DNA of 64,000 bases from Bacteroidota bacterium. Its GTDB lineage: Bacteria; Bacteroidota; Bacteroidia; B-17B0; Aurantibacillaceae. The first letter of the stretch is position 1. Each line of letters opens with the position of its first letter. Below the pieces are notes generated by a model that was given only the letters and a program-made list of their open reading frames with translations, did not search any database and was not told where the DNA came from. A program made the translations under genes and the position numbers. The stretch spans positions 434,001-498,000 of the forward strand of contig JAFLBH010000002.1 in assembly GCA_017303905.1 (NCBI GenBank), given 5' to 3'. Shown in pieces: positions 53,809 through 61,211 of this stretch.

Positions 53809-54470
53809 GTCAATATCCCTTCATTAACTATGTAAAAGAAACTTACCCTGAAGCGGAAGTAATTAAACGCGCGTTAGAGCATTTCGATTTTTACAACAAA
53901 CGTCGTACAGTGCGTGATTTTTCGGACAAAGAGATTCCAATGGAAGTACTGGAAAACATTATTAAATCAGCTTCTACAGCACCTTCAGGAGCCAATAAAC
54001 AGCCATGGACATTTTGCGTTGTTACCAATACCGAATTAAAAAAACAAATACGGGAAGCTGCAGAAAAAGAAGAATACGAAAGCTATAACGGGCGTATGAC
54101 TCCTGAGTGGCTGGAAGATTTAGCACCATTAGGCACCGACTGGCAAAAACCATTTCTGGAAACGGCGCCGGCGCTTATCATTGTTTTTAAACGCTCCTAT
54201 GAAATAGTTAACGAAAAAAAGAAAAACAATTATTATGTGACTGAGTCCGTAGGATTAGCATGTGGCTTTTTACTCGAAGCTATTCATTACTGTGGATTGG
54301 TTGCCCTCACACATACTCCAAGTCCGATGAATTTTTTAAGTAAATTATTAAACCGACCGGAAAACGAAAAACCATTTTTATTAATACCGGTTGGCTACCC
54401 TGCAGAAAACACCATGGTGCCCGATATTAAAAGAAAAACATTAACAGATATAGCTGTATTCTATAAATAA
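53805..54470 (+). CDS. Nitroreductase-family flavoprotein, iodotyrosine-deiodinase-like
   Basis: 221 residues, an FMN protein. The FMN site is NKRRTVRDFS (about 31-40) and STAPSGANKQPWTFCVV, then VGLACGFLLEAIHYCGL, TPSPMNFLSKLLNRPENEKP and LIPVGYPAENTMVPDIKRKT. The stretch EEYESYNGRM...LGTDWQK carries Glu90, Tyr94 and Lys115, matching the spacing of the three residues that hold the substrate zwitterion in mammalian iodotyrosine deiodinase (Glu157, Tyr161, Lys182). It is thus a probable reductive dehalogenase for halotyrosines and not a general nitroreductase. Bacterial homologues such as that of Haliscomenobacter have deiodinase activity. It overlaps the GSCFA gene by four bases (ATGA). Confidence 0.9.
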   Translation: MSQYPFINYVKETYPEAEVIKRALEHFDFYNKRRTVRDFSDKEIPMEVLENIIKSASTAPSGANKQPWTFCVVTNTELKKQIREAAEKEEYESYNGRMTPEWLEDLAPLGTDWQKPFLETAPALIIVFKRSYEIVNEKKKNNYYVTESVGLACGFLLEAIHYCGLVALTHTPSPMNFLSKLLNRPENEKPFLLIPVGYPAENTMVPDIKRKTLTDIAVFYK

Positions 54471-54486
54471 AATAAAACATATCACC

Positions 54487-55746
54487 TTGACATTCGACGA
54501 TTTTAATTTTGATTCAGCCTTAATGGATGGCCTTTATAGTATGGGTTACAAACAGCCCACTCCCATACAAGAGCAGGCTATTCCTGTAATTCTTCAAAAC
54601 AAAGACCTTATTGCCTGTGCGCAAACCGGAACAGGAAAAACGGCGGCATATCTCTTACCAATTATAAATCACATTTTACACGCTCCCACTCGACATCTCA
54701 ACACATTAATCATTGCCCCAACACGTGAATTAGTATTGCAAATTGACCAACAAATTGATGGCATGGGCTATTTTTGTTCGGTGGGTTCAATTGCTGTATA
54801 TGGAGGTAGTGATGGCATAACGTTCGAGAAACAAAGGCAAGCCATGCAAGAAGGGGTTGACATTGTGTGCGCCACACCCGGTCGTTTAATTGCGTTATTG
54901 CAAATGGGACAACTCAATTTTGAACACCTTCAGCATTTAGTTTTAGATGAAGCCGATCGAATGTTAGACATGGGCTTTTTTGATGATATAAGAACCATTA
55001 TTAGTTATCTTCCGAAAAAAAGACAAACTATTTTGTTTTCGGCTACCATGCCTCCTAAAATCCGACAGTTGGCAAACCAAATCTTAACCGAGCCTGAAAC
55101 CATTAATATTGCAATTAGTAAACCTGCTGCCGGCATTAATCAGCAAGCGTATGTTGTTTATGATAATCAAAAGGAGCCTTTACTGCAGGAAATTCTAAAG
55201 AATGAAGATTATCAAAGTGTCATTATTTTTTCAAGCACCAAGGAAAATGTAAAAGCGCTCGAGAAAACAATCCGTAAAATGGAACCATCGGTAAAAGCGT
55301 TTCATAGTGATTTAGAGCAGGCCGAACGCGAAGAAATTATGCGTGATTTTAAAAATAGAAAATTGCGTGTTTTAATTGGAACAGATATTTTATCGAGGGG
55401 GATTGATGTAGAAGGAATTAGTTTGGTAGTAAATTACGATGCTCCACCTGATCCGGAAGATTATATCCATCGAATCGGAAGAACGGCTCGTGCGCAAAAA
55501 GCCGGCGTAGCCATCACTTTCATTAATCAAAAAGATCAAGGAAAATTTGCGCGCATAGAAGCTTTGATGGGATACGATGTAAATAAACTTCCGATTCCTG
55601 AACAATTAGGTGCGGGACCTGAATACAATCCGGAAGCCAATAAAAAATTTGAGAAGAAACCGTTTAAACCGGGTGGACAAAACCGAAAAGGCGGATTTAG
55701 AAGAAAAGGAAATTCAGGAGGAAATAACCGTCCGAATAAGAATTAA
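54487..55746 (+). CDS. DEAD-box RNA helicase (RhlE-like)
   Basis: 419 residues, starting at TTG 16 bases after the previous stop. Helicase motifs in order are the Q motif (GYKQPTPIQEQAIPVI), I (AQTGTGKT), Ia (PTRELVLQI), II (DEADRMLDMGF), III (SATMP), IV (VIIFSSTKENV), V (LIGTDILSRGIDVEG) and VI (HRIGRTARA). The C-terminal tail of about 45 residues is Gly, Arg, Lys and Asn-rich (KGGFRRKGNSGGNNR), an RNA-binding extension. Bacteroidota carry several paralogues, so I do not assign rhlE, dbpA or csdA. Confidence 0.95.
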   Translation: MTFDDFNFDSALMDGLYSMGYKQPTPIQEQAIPVILQNKDLIACAQTGTGKTAAYLLPIINHILHAPTRHLNTLIIAPTRELVLQIDQQIDGMGYFCSVGSIAVYGGSDGITFEKQRQAMQEGVDIVCATPGRLIALLQMGQLNFEHLQHLVLDEADRMLDMGFFDDIRTIISYLPKKRQTILFSATMPPKIRQLANQILTEPETINIAISKPAAGINQQAYVVYDNQKEPLLQEILKNEDYQSVIIFSSTKENVKALEKTIRKMEPSVKAFHSDLEQAEREEIMRDFKNRKLRVLIGTDILSRGIDVEGISLVVNYDAPPDPEDYIHRIGRTARAQKAGVAITFINQKDQGKFARIEALMGYDVNKLPIPEQLGAGPEYNPEANKKFEKKPFKPGGQNRKGGFRRKGNSGGNNRPNKN

Positions 55747-55838
55747 GCTTCTGTTTAATTTTTTTTAACACGATACTTTTCTTCTGAATTCTATCTACAA
55801 ATAAGTTTTCACTATATTAGCAAAAAGTGAAAATTTAA

Positions 55839-56816
55839 TTGAACCCAATTTTCAAGCAAATAATTATCAAGCAAGTTCTGGATGAGAAAAAGAATAAATC
55901 ATCCGGGAATACTAATGCGACAGCATATGAGTTTGCAAAAAAATGGCGTATTTTAAAAGTTACCTATAAGGGTTTCGTAAAGGATTTTCTGTTTTTAGTA
56001 ATAGGCATCGCGTCGGCAGCTTTTGGCCTCGAAAGCTTCTTATTACCAAATAATTTTATTGATGGCGGTGTTACCGGTATCTCACTTTTAACTTCAGAAA
56101 TTACTTCTACTCCACTCTACATTCTGATACCGCTCATTAATATTCCGTTTATTATTTTGGGATACAGAATAATCGGAAAAGCATTTGTCATCAAAACCAC
56201 TATTGCAATTATTGGTCTTGCTTTAACATTAGCACTATTTTCTTTTCCTGAAGTAACCCATGATAAATTACTAGTTTCTATTTTCGGTGGTTTCTTTTTA
56301 GGTGCCGGAATTGGTATGTCGGTGAGAGGTGGCGGCGTTCTAGACGGAACGGAAGTATTAGCTATTTATATTAGCCGGAAAGCGGGCGCTACCATTGGTG
56401 ATATCATCATGGTGATCAACATTGTGATTTTTTTGGCGGCGGCTTACTTCCTTTCGATTGACACTGCTCTCTATTCAATGCTAACCTATTTGGCTGCTTC
56501 CAAAACATTGGATTTTGTTATTGAAGGTATTGATGAATACACCGGTGTTACAATTGTTTCCTCGCATAGTGAAGAGTTAAGATTGATGATTACCGAAAAC
56601 ATTGGGCGAGGTGTTACGGTTTACAAAGGAAAAAGAGGTTACGGTAAAAAGGGACACAACTCCGAGTTCGACATTATTTACACTGTTATCACGCGTCTTG
56701 AAATAAGTAAATTGAAATTGGAAATTGAAAAAATTGATCCAAATGCTTTTGTGGTAATGAGCAGTGTTAAAGATACCATTGGTGGAATGATAAAGAAAAA
56801 ATCATTTGCGCATTAA
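55839..56816 (+). CDS. YitT-family membrane protein with DUF2179 domain
   Basis: 325 residues; TTG at 55839 is the only sensible start. The N-terminal 40 residues are cytoplasmic and polar. The YitT core of five to six helices follows: SAAFGLESFLLPNNFIDGG, VTGISLL, GAGIGMSVRGGGVLDGTEVL. A soluble C-terminal DUF2179 domain (about 225-325) has VTIVSSHSEELRLMITENIG, GRGVTVYKGKRGY, and EIEKIDPNAFVVMSSVKDT. The function of YitT proteins is not known; the soluble domain is PII-like and may bind a ligand. A TATATTAG sequence at 55813 is a possible promoter element. Confidence 0.9.
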   Translation: MNPIFKQIIIKQVLDEKKNKSSGNTNATAYEFAKKWRILKVTYKGFVKDFLFLVIGIASAAFGLESFLLPNNFIDGGVTGISLLTSEITSTPLYILIPLINIPFIILGYRIIGKAFVIKTTIAIIGLALTLALFSFPEVTHDKLLVSIFGGFFLGAGIGMSVRGGGVLDGTEVLAIYISRKAGATIGDIIMVINIVIFLAAAYFLSIDTALYSMLTYLAASKTLDFVIEGIDEYTGVTIVSSHSEELRLMITENIGRGVTVYKGKRGYGKKGHNSEFDIIYTVITRLEISKLKLEIEKIDPNAFVVMSSVKDTIGGMIKKKSFAH

Positions 56817-56847
56817 CTCCGTTTACAAGAGAAAATTAAAAAGCTTC

Positions 56848-57492
56848 TCATTTCATAAGCTTCCACAAGCCCACTGCTATTACAGAGCCTATAATAGGCG
56901 CACTCAAATAAACCCACAAATGTTCGGTATGACCTGAAACTATTGCCGGAGCCAATGAACGAATCGGATTCATGGAGGCTCCGCAAATCGGACCGGCAAA
57001 CATGGCCTCCAATAATACAACCGAACCAATGGCTAATCCTGCAAACATGCCTTGCTCCTTACTTCCCTTAGCTACTTGTAAAATAACCAACATTAAAAAA
57101 AACGTCAAAAGCATTTCTAATACAAACGACTGCATTGGAGAACCCGAAGGTAAACTGGCGCCTAATGTTTCGTTGGAAGGAAAGAGATATTTTAAAACAA
57201 TACTGGCTACAAAAGCGCCAATTGCTTGTGATGTTACATAAGGTAAAATTTCTTTGGAAGGAAAAGATTTGCTGAGCCAAAAACCAACGGTAACCGCAGG
57301 ATTAAAATGCGCACCGGAAACATTTCCTAATGCGTAAATCATAGCTGCCACAATTAATCCCCAGGTACAAGCCACACCGGCATGTGTAATAACACCGTTA
57401 GTGTGTTGATTAACTATAATTGCACCGGTACCGCAAAATACCATGGCAAATGTGCCAATAATTTCAGCTAAATATTTTTTATACTTTTCCAT
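56848..57492 (-). CDS. MIP-family channel (aquaglyceroporin type) in arsenic operon
   Basis: A 214-residue six-helix channel. The first pore motif is HFNPAV (Asn64) and the second is SMNPIRS (Asn175), where NPI replaces the usual NPA. Aligning on these motifs, the selectivity filter would be Trp44, Ala163, Ala172, Arg178. The small residues where water channels have His and Thr, and the Trp as in glycerol facilitator GlpF, predict a wide pore suited to glycerol or As(OH)3. It is the last gene after arsR, a DUF6428 gene and arsC, with a 14-base overlap with arsC. Such a channel can replace the ArsB pump by letting arsenite flow out (AqpS of Sinorhizobium is the known case). No arsB or acr3 is present nearby. 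Confidence 0.9.
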   Translation of the reverse strand: MEKYKKYLAEIIGTFAMVFCGTGAIIVNQHTNGVITHAGVACTWGLIVAAMIYALGNVSGAHFNPAVTVGFWLSKSFPSKEILPYVTSQAIGAFVASIVLKYLFPSNETLGASLPSGSPMQSFVLEMLLTFFLMLVILQVAKGSKEQGMFAGLAIGSVVLLEAMFAGPICGASMNPIRSLAPAIVSGHTEHLWVYLSAPIIGSVIAVGLWKLMK

Positions 57493-58105
57493 TTCTTACC
57501 AACGAAAATACAAACAAAGTTTCTAATGCAATTTGTCGGCAACGCTCATCATATTTAGCATCCTGAAGCGGCGTGTTGTCAAATGCTTTGGGATCATCAT
57601 ACGTAGTACCTATTCTCAACTCAACACCGGGAATAAACGGACAATTTTCCTCAGCATCACTGCAAGTCATGATGGCCGCGAAATTATTCTGAGGGTTAAC
57701 GGAGTCATTATATACTTTTGAAAAACATTCAATAGGCTTTGTCTTTTCACTGAAGTAAACCTCATAGTGAGGATTAAGGGAGGAATCAGTCGTTTCAATT
57801 TTAAATCCTACACGTTTCAAAGCATTGATGGCATTCGGGTTAAAAGCAGTCGCCTCTGTGCCACCTGAAAATGTGCTGACATTTTCTATTTGGTAATAAT
57901 CAGCCGCAACTTGAGCCCACACCTGTCCAAAATGACTGCGTCGTGAGTTATGTGTACAAACGTAAATCAAATTGATGGTTTTATTTTCACTCCTTTTTTC
58001 AAGAATGTACGTAGCGATTTTACTAAGTAGAGATTTTCTATCCGATGAAATCTCTTCGAATGATGACTCTAAATCATCGCAATAAGTTTTAATGGAATTG
58101 TACAT
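57479..58105 (-). CDS. arsC: Arsenate reductase, low-molecular-weight phosphatase type
   Basis: About 208 residues from ATG 58105; an ATG at 58126 would overlap the upstream coding end and gives a family-unlike N-terminus. A helical lead of 40 residues precedes the phosphatase fold. The P-loop is CTHNSRRS (Cys50-x5-Arg56), then AQVAADYY and FSGGTEATAFNP. The redox pair follows in MTCSDAEENCPFIPG (Cys-x6-Cys), and the general acid in YDDPKAFDN. These are the signature parts of thioredoxin-coupled ArsC (the Staphylococcus pI258 type). It reduces arsenate to arsenite for export through the channel encoded next. Confidence 0.92.
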   Translation of the reverse strand: MYNSIKTYCDDLESSFEEISSDRKSLLSKIATYILEKRSENKTINLIYVCTHNSRRSHFGQVWAQVAADYYQIENVSTFSGGTEATAFNPNAINALKRVGFKIETTDSSLNPHYEVYFSEKTKPIECFSKVYNDSVNPQNNFAAIMTCSDAEENCPFIPGVELRIGTTYDDPKAFDNTPLQDAKYDERCRQIALETLFVFSLVRNGKV

Positions 58106-58109
58106 ACAC

Positions 58110-58583
58110 TTAGCAACATCCGCCACCCGGTGTGCAGCAAGCTTTTGATTGAGTTTGTAAATCTTTTAAGCTCACTTTTAATTTATCTTGCGGGATGCCG
58201 CACTTATCGCTCGCCAAGCAATTAGTATGTAAAGATGTAAGCAAAAATTTCTCACCATTAAATTCCACTCCGTATTTACCAATGGTATCGCTTTGATATT
58301 CTACTTCTATTTCTGCGTCTTCAATATTTAAAACTTTTTCTGATAATAGAATAATATCATTTAATTTTTTTGGTGCTAATCGATGATCAAAATCGTTTGC
58401 CTCCCACAATTGAAAATTGACAACCTTTTCATTACGTACAGTACCGCCGCAATCAATAAAGTGTTTATTTATTTGTCCCACTTCCGTCACATGAAAATGT
58501 GAAGGCACTGTTTGACCATTTGGTAACACAAATTGTAAATCATTTACATTTGCTAATTTTTGTTTGAATTCTGATAGTTTCAT
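58110..58583 (-). CDS. DUF6428-family protein with Cys-rich tail, arsenic operon
   Basis: 157 residues, MKLSEFKQKLANVNDLQFVL, then PSHFHVTEVGQINKHFIDCG, LHTNCLASDKCGIPQDKLK and the end KACCTPGGGCC. It contains seven cysteines, five in the last 40 residues. This family regularly occurs in Bacteroidota arsenic operons between arsR and arsC; its role is not known. The clustered cysteines would bind As(III), and the protein could be an arsenite carrier or sensor; that is inference. The first gene of the operon is the arsR 33 bases upstream, and it is 4 bases from arsC. Confidence 0.85.
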   Translation of the reverse strand: MKLSEFKQKLANVNDLQFVLPNGQTVPSHFHVTEVGQINKHFIDCGGTVRNEKVVNFQLWEANDFDHRLAPKKLNDIILLSEKVLNIEDAEIEVEYQSDTIGKYGVEFNGEKFLLTSLHTNCLASDKCGIPQDKLKVSLKDLQTQSKACCTPGGGCC

Positions 58584-58615
58584 GGTATTTAGTTTTATCG
58601 GTTAATTACGATCAT

Positions 58616-58945
58616 TTAACAACACTTGTTTTTACTTGAATAAGAAGCGAACAATTGAGCAAGGTAGTTTTTCGCCGACTCCCACTCTTTCTCGTCAATG
58701 CAATAACACACTTTTACGCCTTCAATATCACCTTTAATCAGGCCGGCCTCTTTTAGCTCTTTTAAATGCTGTGAAACGGTACTCTGCGAAAGTGGAAGAT
58801 CTTCAACAATATCGCCGCACATACATGCCTGCTTTTTAATCAGTAGTTGAAGAATAGCAACGCGAGCCGGATGCGCCAATGCCTTTGCATATTTGGCAAT
58901 TTTGTTATCCTTAACGGTGAACTCTTCGCTTTTTGACAGCCCCAT
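58616..58945 (-). CDS. arsR: ArsR-family arsenic-responsive repressor
   Basis: A 109-residue winged-helix repressor. [20 protein letters not shown] carries the Cys41-x-Cys43 pair, equivalent to the ELCVCDL metal-binding motif of classical ArsR. The recognition helix is [20 protein letters not shown], and a further Cys pair ends the protein (KNKCC). It probably releases DNA on binding As(III), freeing its own operon. It is the first gene of a four-gene unit with the operator at 58958-58975. The C-terminal CC could supply the third ligand. Confidence 0.94.
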   Translation of the reverse strand: MGLSKSEEFTVKDNKIAKYAKALAHPARVAILQLLIKKQACMCGDIVEDLPLSQSTVSQHLKELKEAGLIKGDIEGVKVCYCIDEKEWESAKNYLAQLFASYSSKNKCC

Positions 58946-58957
58946 CTTTTTAAATTA

Positions 58958-58993
58958 TATCGCAATATTACGATAAATAAGAACCTGTGTCAA
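58958..58993 (-). promoter_or_regulatory. ArsR operator overlapping the ars promoter
   Basis: TATCGCAATATTACGATA (58958-58975) is an 18-bp palindrome with one mismatched pair. On the minus strand TTG at 58993-58991, then 20 bases, then TAATATTG at 58970-58963 fits TTG-N20-TAnnTTTG with one change, so the -7 box sits in the middle of the palindrome. ArsR binding would block RNA polymerase. The palindrome starts 13 bases from the arsR ATG. Confidence 0.75.
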
Positions 58994-59017
58994 GTTAAAA
59001 AAGCGAATTGATTGATT

Positions 59018-60166
59018 TTAAGCGTTTTTAATTTCTATTTTGCCATCGGCGTGTTTGGCAAAACGGGTTTTAGTGCGATCGTGAACTTGATCGTATTTAG
59101 GCCAAGGCCAACCTCCAAATTGTGTTTTATGATAATCTTCGAAAGCCTGATTAATCTCTTCCTTCGTATTCATTACAAACGGACCATATTGCATTACAGG
59201 CTCGTTGATTGGTTTTCCCTGTAAAATCAAAATACTGGTTTCCTCAGTTCCACCTTCAATAATAACTTCCACATCAGATTTTAACTGTACAGCATTATAT
59301 TTAGTAATTGTATTTCCGGAAAGCTTTATCTGATTGCCTTCATAGAAATATAAAGTCCTGTTTATCCCTGCAGATGCCTTAGGTAAAGTAAAGGTGGCTC
59401 CTACTTGCATTTTGATATTCCAAACCGCCACTTCATTTTTCGGATCTGCCGCCCATGAATCCGGCGGAGGCGCAACGGCAGTTTTATCTGCTAATTTACC
59501 GGCAATAACCTCTACCGTTGTTTTCTTCTGATTGGCATCGGTATGAATATAATTTGGTATGGATTCGCGCCATAACATTTTAAAATGCGGTTCCACCATT
59601 TTATTTTTCTTTGGAAGGTTCAGCCAAATTTGAAACAGCTCCATGGTGTTATCCTTATCGGCATGTATGAGCGGAAACATTTCAGAATGCTGTACACCCT
59701 TTCCGGCCGTCATCCATTGAACATCACCGTTTCCATAACGTCCGGCGGCACCCAACGAATCAGCATGATCTACAATTCCCTTACGAACAACAGTAATCGT
59801 TTCGAATCCACGATGTGGATGCCCGGGAAATCCGGGAACTGTTTTACCATGATACATTCTGAATCCATCTTTAATAATAAAATCATCACCCATATGACGA
59901 CCTTTTAATAATTCAGTTGCCGGTCCCATTTGCTCATTTCCTTTCGGGAAATAATCTTCGTGATGGACACAAAATAAAAACGGATCGGCGGTTTCCCATT
60001 GAAAACCAAGTGGCTTAATACTTAAAATAGGATTCATCATTTTATCGCTTTCTTCAATGGCTTTCTTTACTGATTTCGAAAATGAAGTAAAAGGCAATGC
60101 TATCAAAGAGCCTGCAACGAAAGCCGCCCTTGATAAAAAACTTCTCCGGTGTAATGGATTGCTCAT
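59018..60166 (-). CDS. Pirin-family protein with Tat signal
   Basis: About 382 residues from ATG 60166 (a TTG six codons upstream is possible). The N-terminus, NPLHRRSFLSRAAFVAGSLI, is a twin-arginine signal with the RR-x-F-L core and a hydrophobic stretch, so the protein is exported folded. The bicupin pirin domain follows: PFGHPHRG-like GHPHRGFETITVVRKG with two metal His, and GKGVQHSEMFP with the third His and Glu. The ending is NQAFEDYHKTQFGGWPWP. Typical pirins are cytoplasmic and near 290 residues; this one is longer and secreted. YhhW-type pirins show quercetinase activity, but here the substrate is unknown. Confidence 0.88.
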   Translation of the reverse strand: MSNPLHRRSFLSRAAFVAGSLIALPFTSFSKSVKKAIEESDKMMNPILSIKPLGFQWETADPFLFCVHHEDYFPKGNEQMGPATELLKGRHMGDDFIIKDGFRMYHGKTVPGFPGHPHRGFETITVVRKGIVDHADSLGAAGRYGNGDVQWMTAGKGVQHSEMFPLIHADKDNTMELFQIWLNLPKKNKMVEPHFKMLWRESIPNYIHTDANQKKTTVEVIAGKLADKTAVAPPPDSWAADPKNEVAVWNIKMQVGATFTLPKASAGINRTLYFYEGNQIKLSGNTITKYNAVQLKSDVEVIIEGGTEETSILILQGKPINEPVMQYGPFVMNTKEEINQAFEDYHKTQFGGWPWPKYDQVHDRTKTRFAKHADGKIEIKNA

Positions 60167-60347
60167 TGTGTTTAGTTTATTCAAAATTAAGATAAATAAT
60201 AAGTATCAAAAAGGATATCTCAAGCATTAACAATTAAAAAGCGTTAAAGTTTATTCTAAATTATTTTTAGATGAATCTTTAACTGTTGTAACAAAATTGT
60301 AGTATTCTTTCGTAAAAATTCGTTCTTTTGAATAAATACATGAGTGT

Positions 60348-61193
60348 ATGACCAGGAAACTTATTTTAAAAGCTGTTGCATTTTTGATTTTTGCACCCCT
60401 TTGTTTATCATCTCAAAGTTTAATTTACAAGTTTAAAAGCAAGACTCTTGTTCGCAAATGGACTTTAAGTTCAAAAGCCTATAGACTGGAAGAAGTTTTA
60501 CCGGGCGCCACTGTTGAATTATTTGAAGGTTCCAAGCGTCTGGCTCAAACCACCAGTGATGCAGAAGGCAACTTTGGATTTGATCTTCCTTCAAGCGGGA
60601 ATTTTTTGATTGTTATTAGTAAGGCAGGTTACAACACCAGAAAATTCAGCGTCAATTGCAGCAGTATCATTATTAAAAACGGTGCGGCAGACTTTATTCC
60701 CTCTGTCAATTTAACCGGGTTTATTGGTGATAAAACGATAAAAGAGGTGGGAGATATAGGCTTAAGCGCTCCGATTGTACAAATGGCTGACGATAAAAAC
60801 GAGATCTTAAAATACAATGGATTAAATTTCCCGGTGAATGTAAATGATGGAGAAATACGCGTGATACAAAAATTCTGTACTTGCAATAAACTTGGTGATA
60901 TAGCCATGCAAAATAAAAATTATGCCATTGCAAAAAAATACTATCAAATGGCTAGCACCATTATAGGCAATGAAGAATATCCAAAGGAACAATTGAAAAG
61001 AGCGGAAGACGGATTAAAAGAACAAATGCTTGCCGAGAGGGTTGCCTACTCAAATGCTAAAAAGAAATCAAACGCGGCTAAACCAATTGTTCAAAAACAA
61101 AATTCAAGTACTTCAACTTCACAAAGCAATACTGCGCAAAAAACCAGTTCCGGCGGACGAAAAGTTCTTCCGGTAATAGGAGGCAAGAAATAA
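60348..61193 (+). CDS. Secreted protein with carboxypeptidase-regulatory-like domain
   Basis: 281 residues. The signal peptide runs to about PLCLSSQS. Residues about 48-105 form a Cna-B/carboxypeptidase-D regulatory-like domain: LPGATVELFEGSKRLAQTTS, then DAEGNFGFDLPSSGNFLIVI. A linker follows, then a TPR-like helical pair around DIAMQNKNYAIAKKYYQMAS with a CTC motif just before it. The C-terminal 50 residues are Lys/Ser/Thr/Gln-rich low complexity. No family is named. It is convergent with the PAS/SpoIIE gene. Its envelope location is likely, the role unknown. Confidence 0.8.
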   Translation: MTRKLILKAVAFLIFAPLCLSSQSLIYKFKSKTLVRKWTLSSKAYRLEEVLPGATVELFEGSKRLAQTTSDAEGNFGFDLPSSGNFLIVISKAGYNTRKFSVNCSSIIIKNGAADFIPSVNLTGFIGDKTIKEVGDIGLSAPIVQMADDKNEILKYNGLNFPVNVNDGEIRVIQKFCTCNKLGDIAMQNKNYAIAKKYYQMASTIIGNEEYPKEQLKRAEDGLKEQMLAERVAYSNAKKKSNAAKPIVQKQNSSTSTSQSNTAQKTSSGGRKVLPVIGGKK

Positions 61194-61211
61194 TAAAATT
61201 AAGCTAAGCGA

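Noticed and set aside
58106..58126. Earlier start for arsC at 58126
   Set aside because: It overlaps the coding end of the upstream Cys-rich gene and adds residues not seen in the family.
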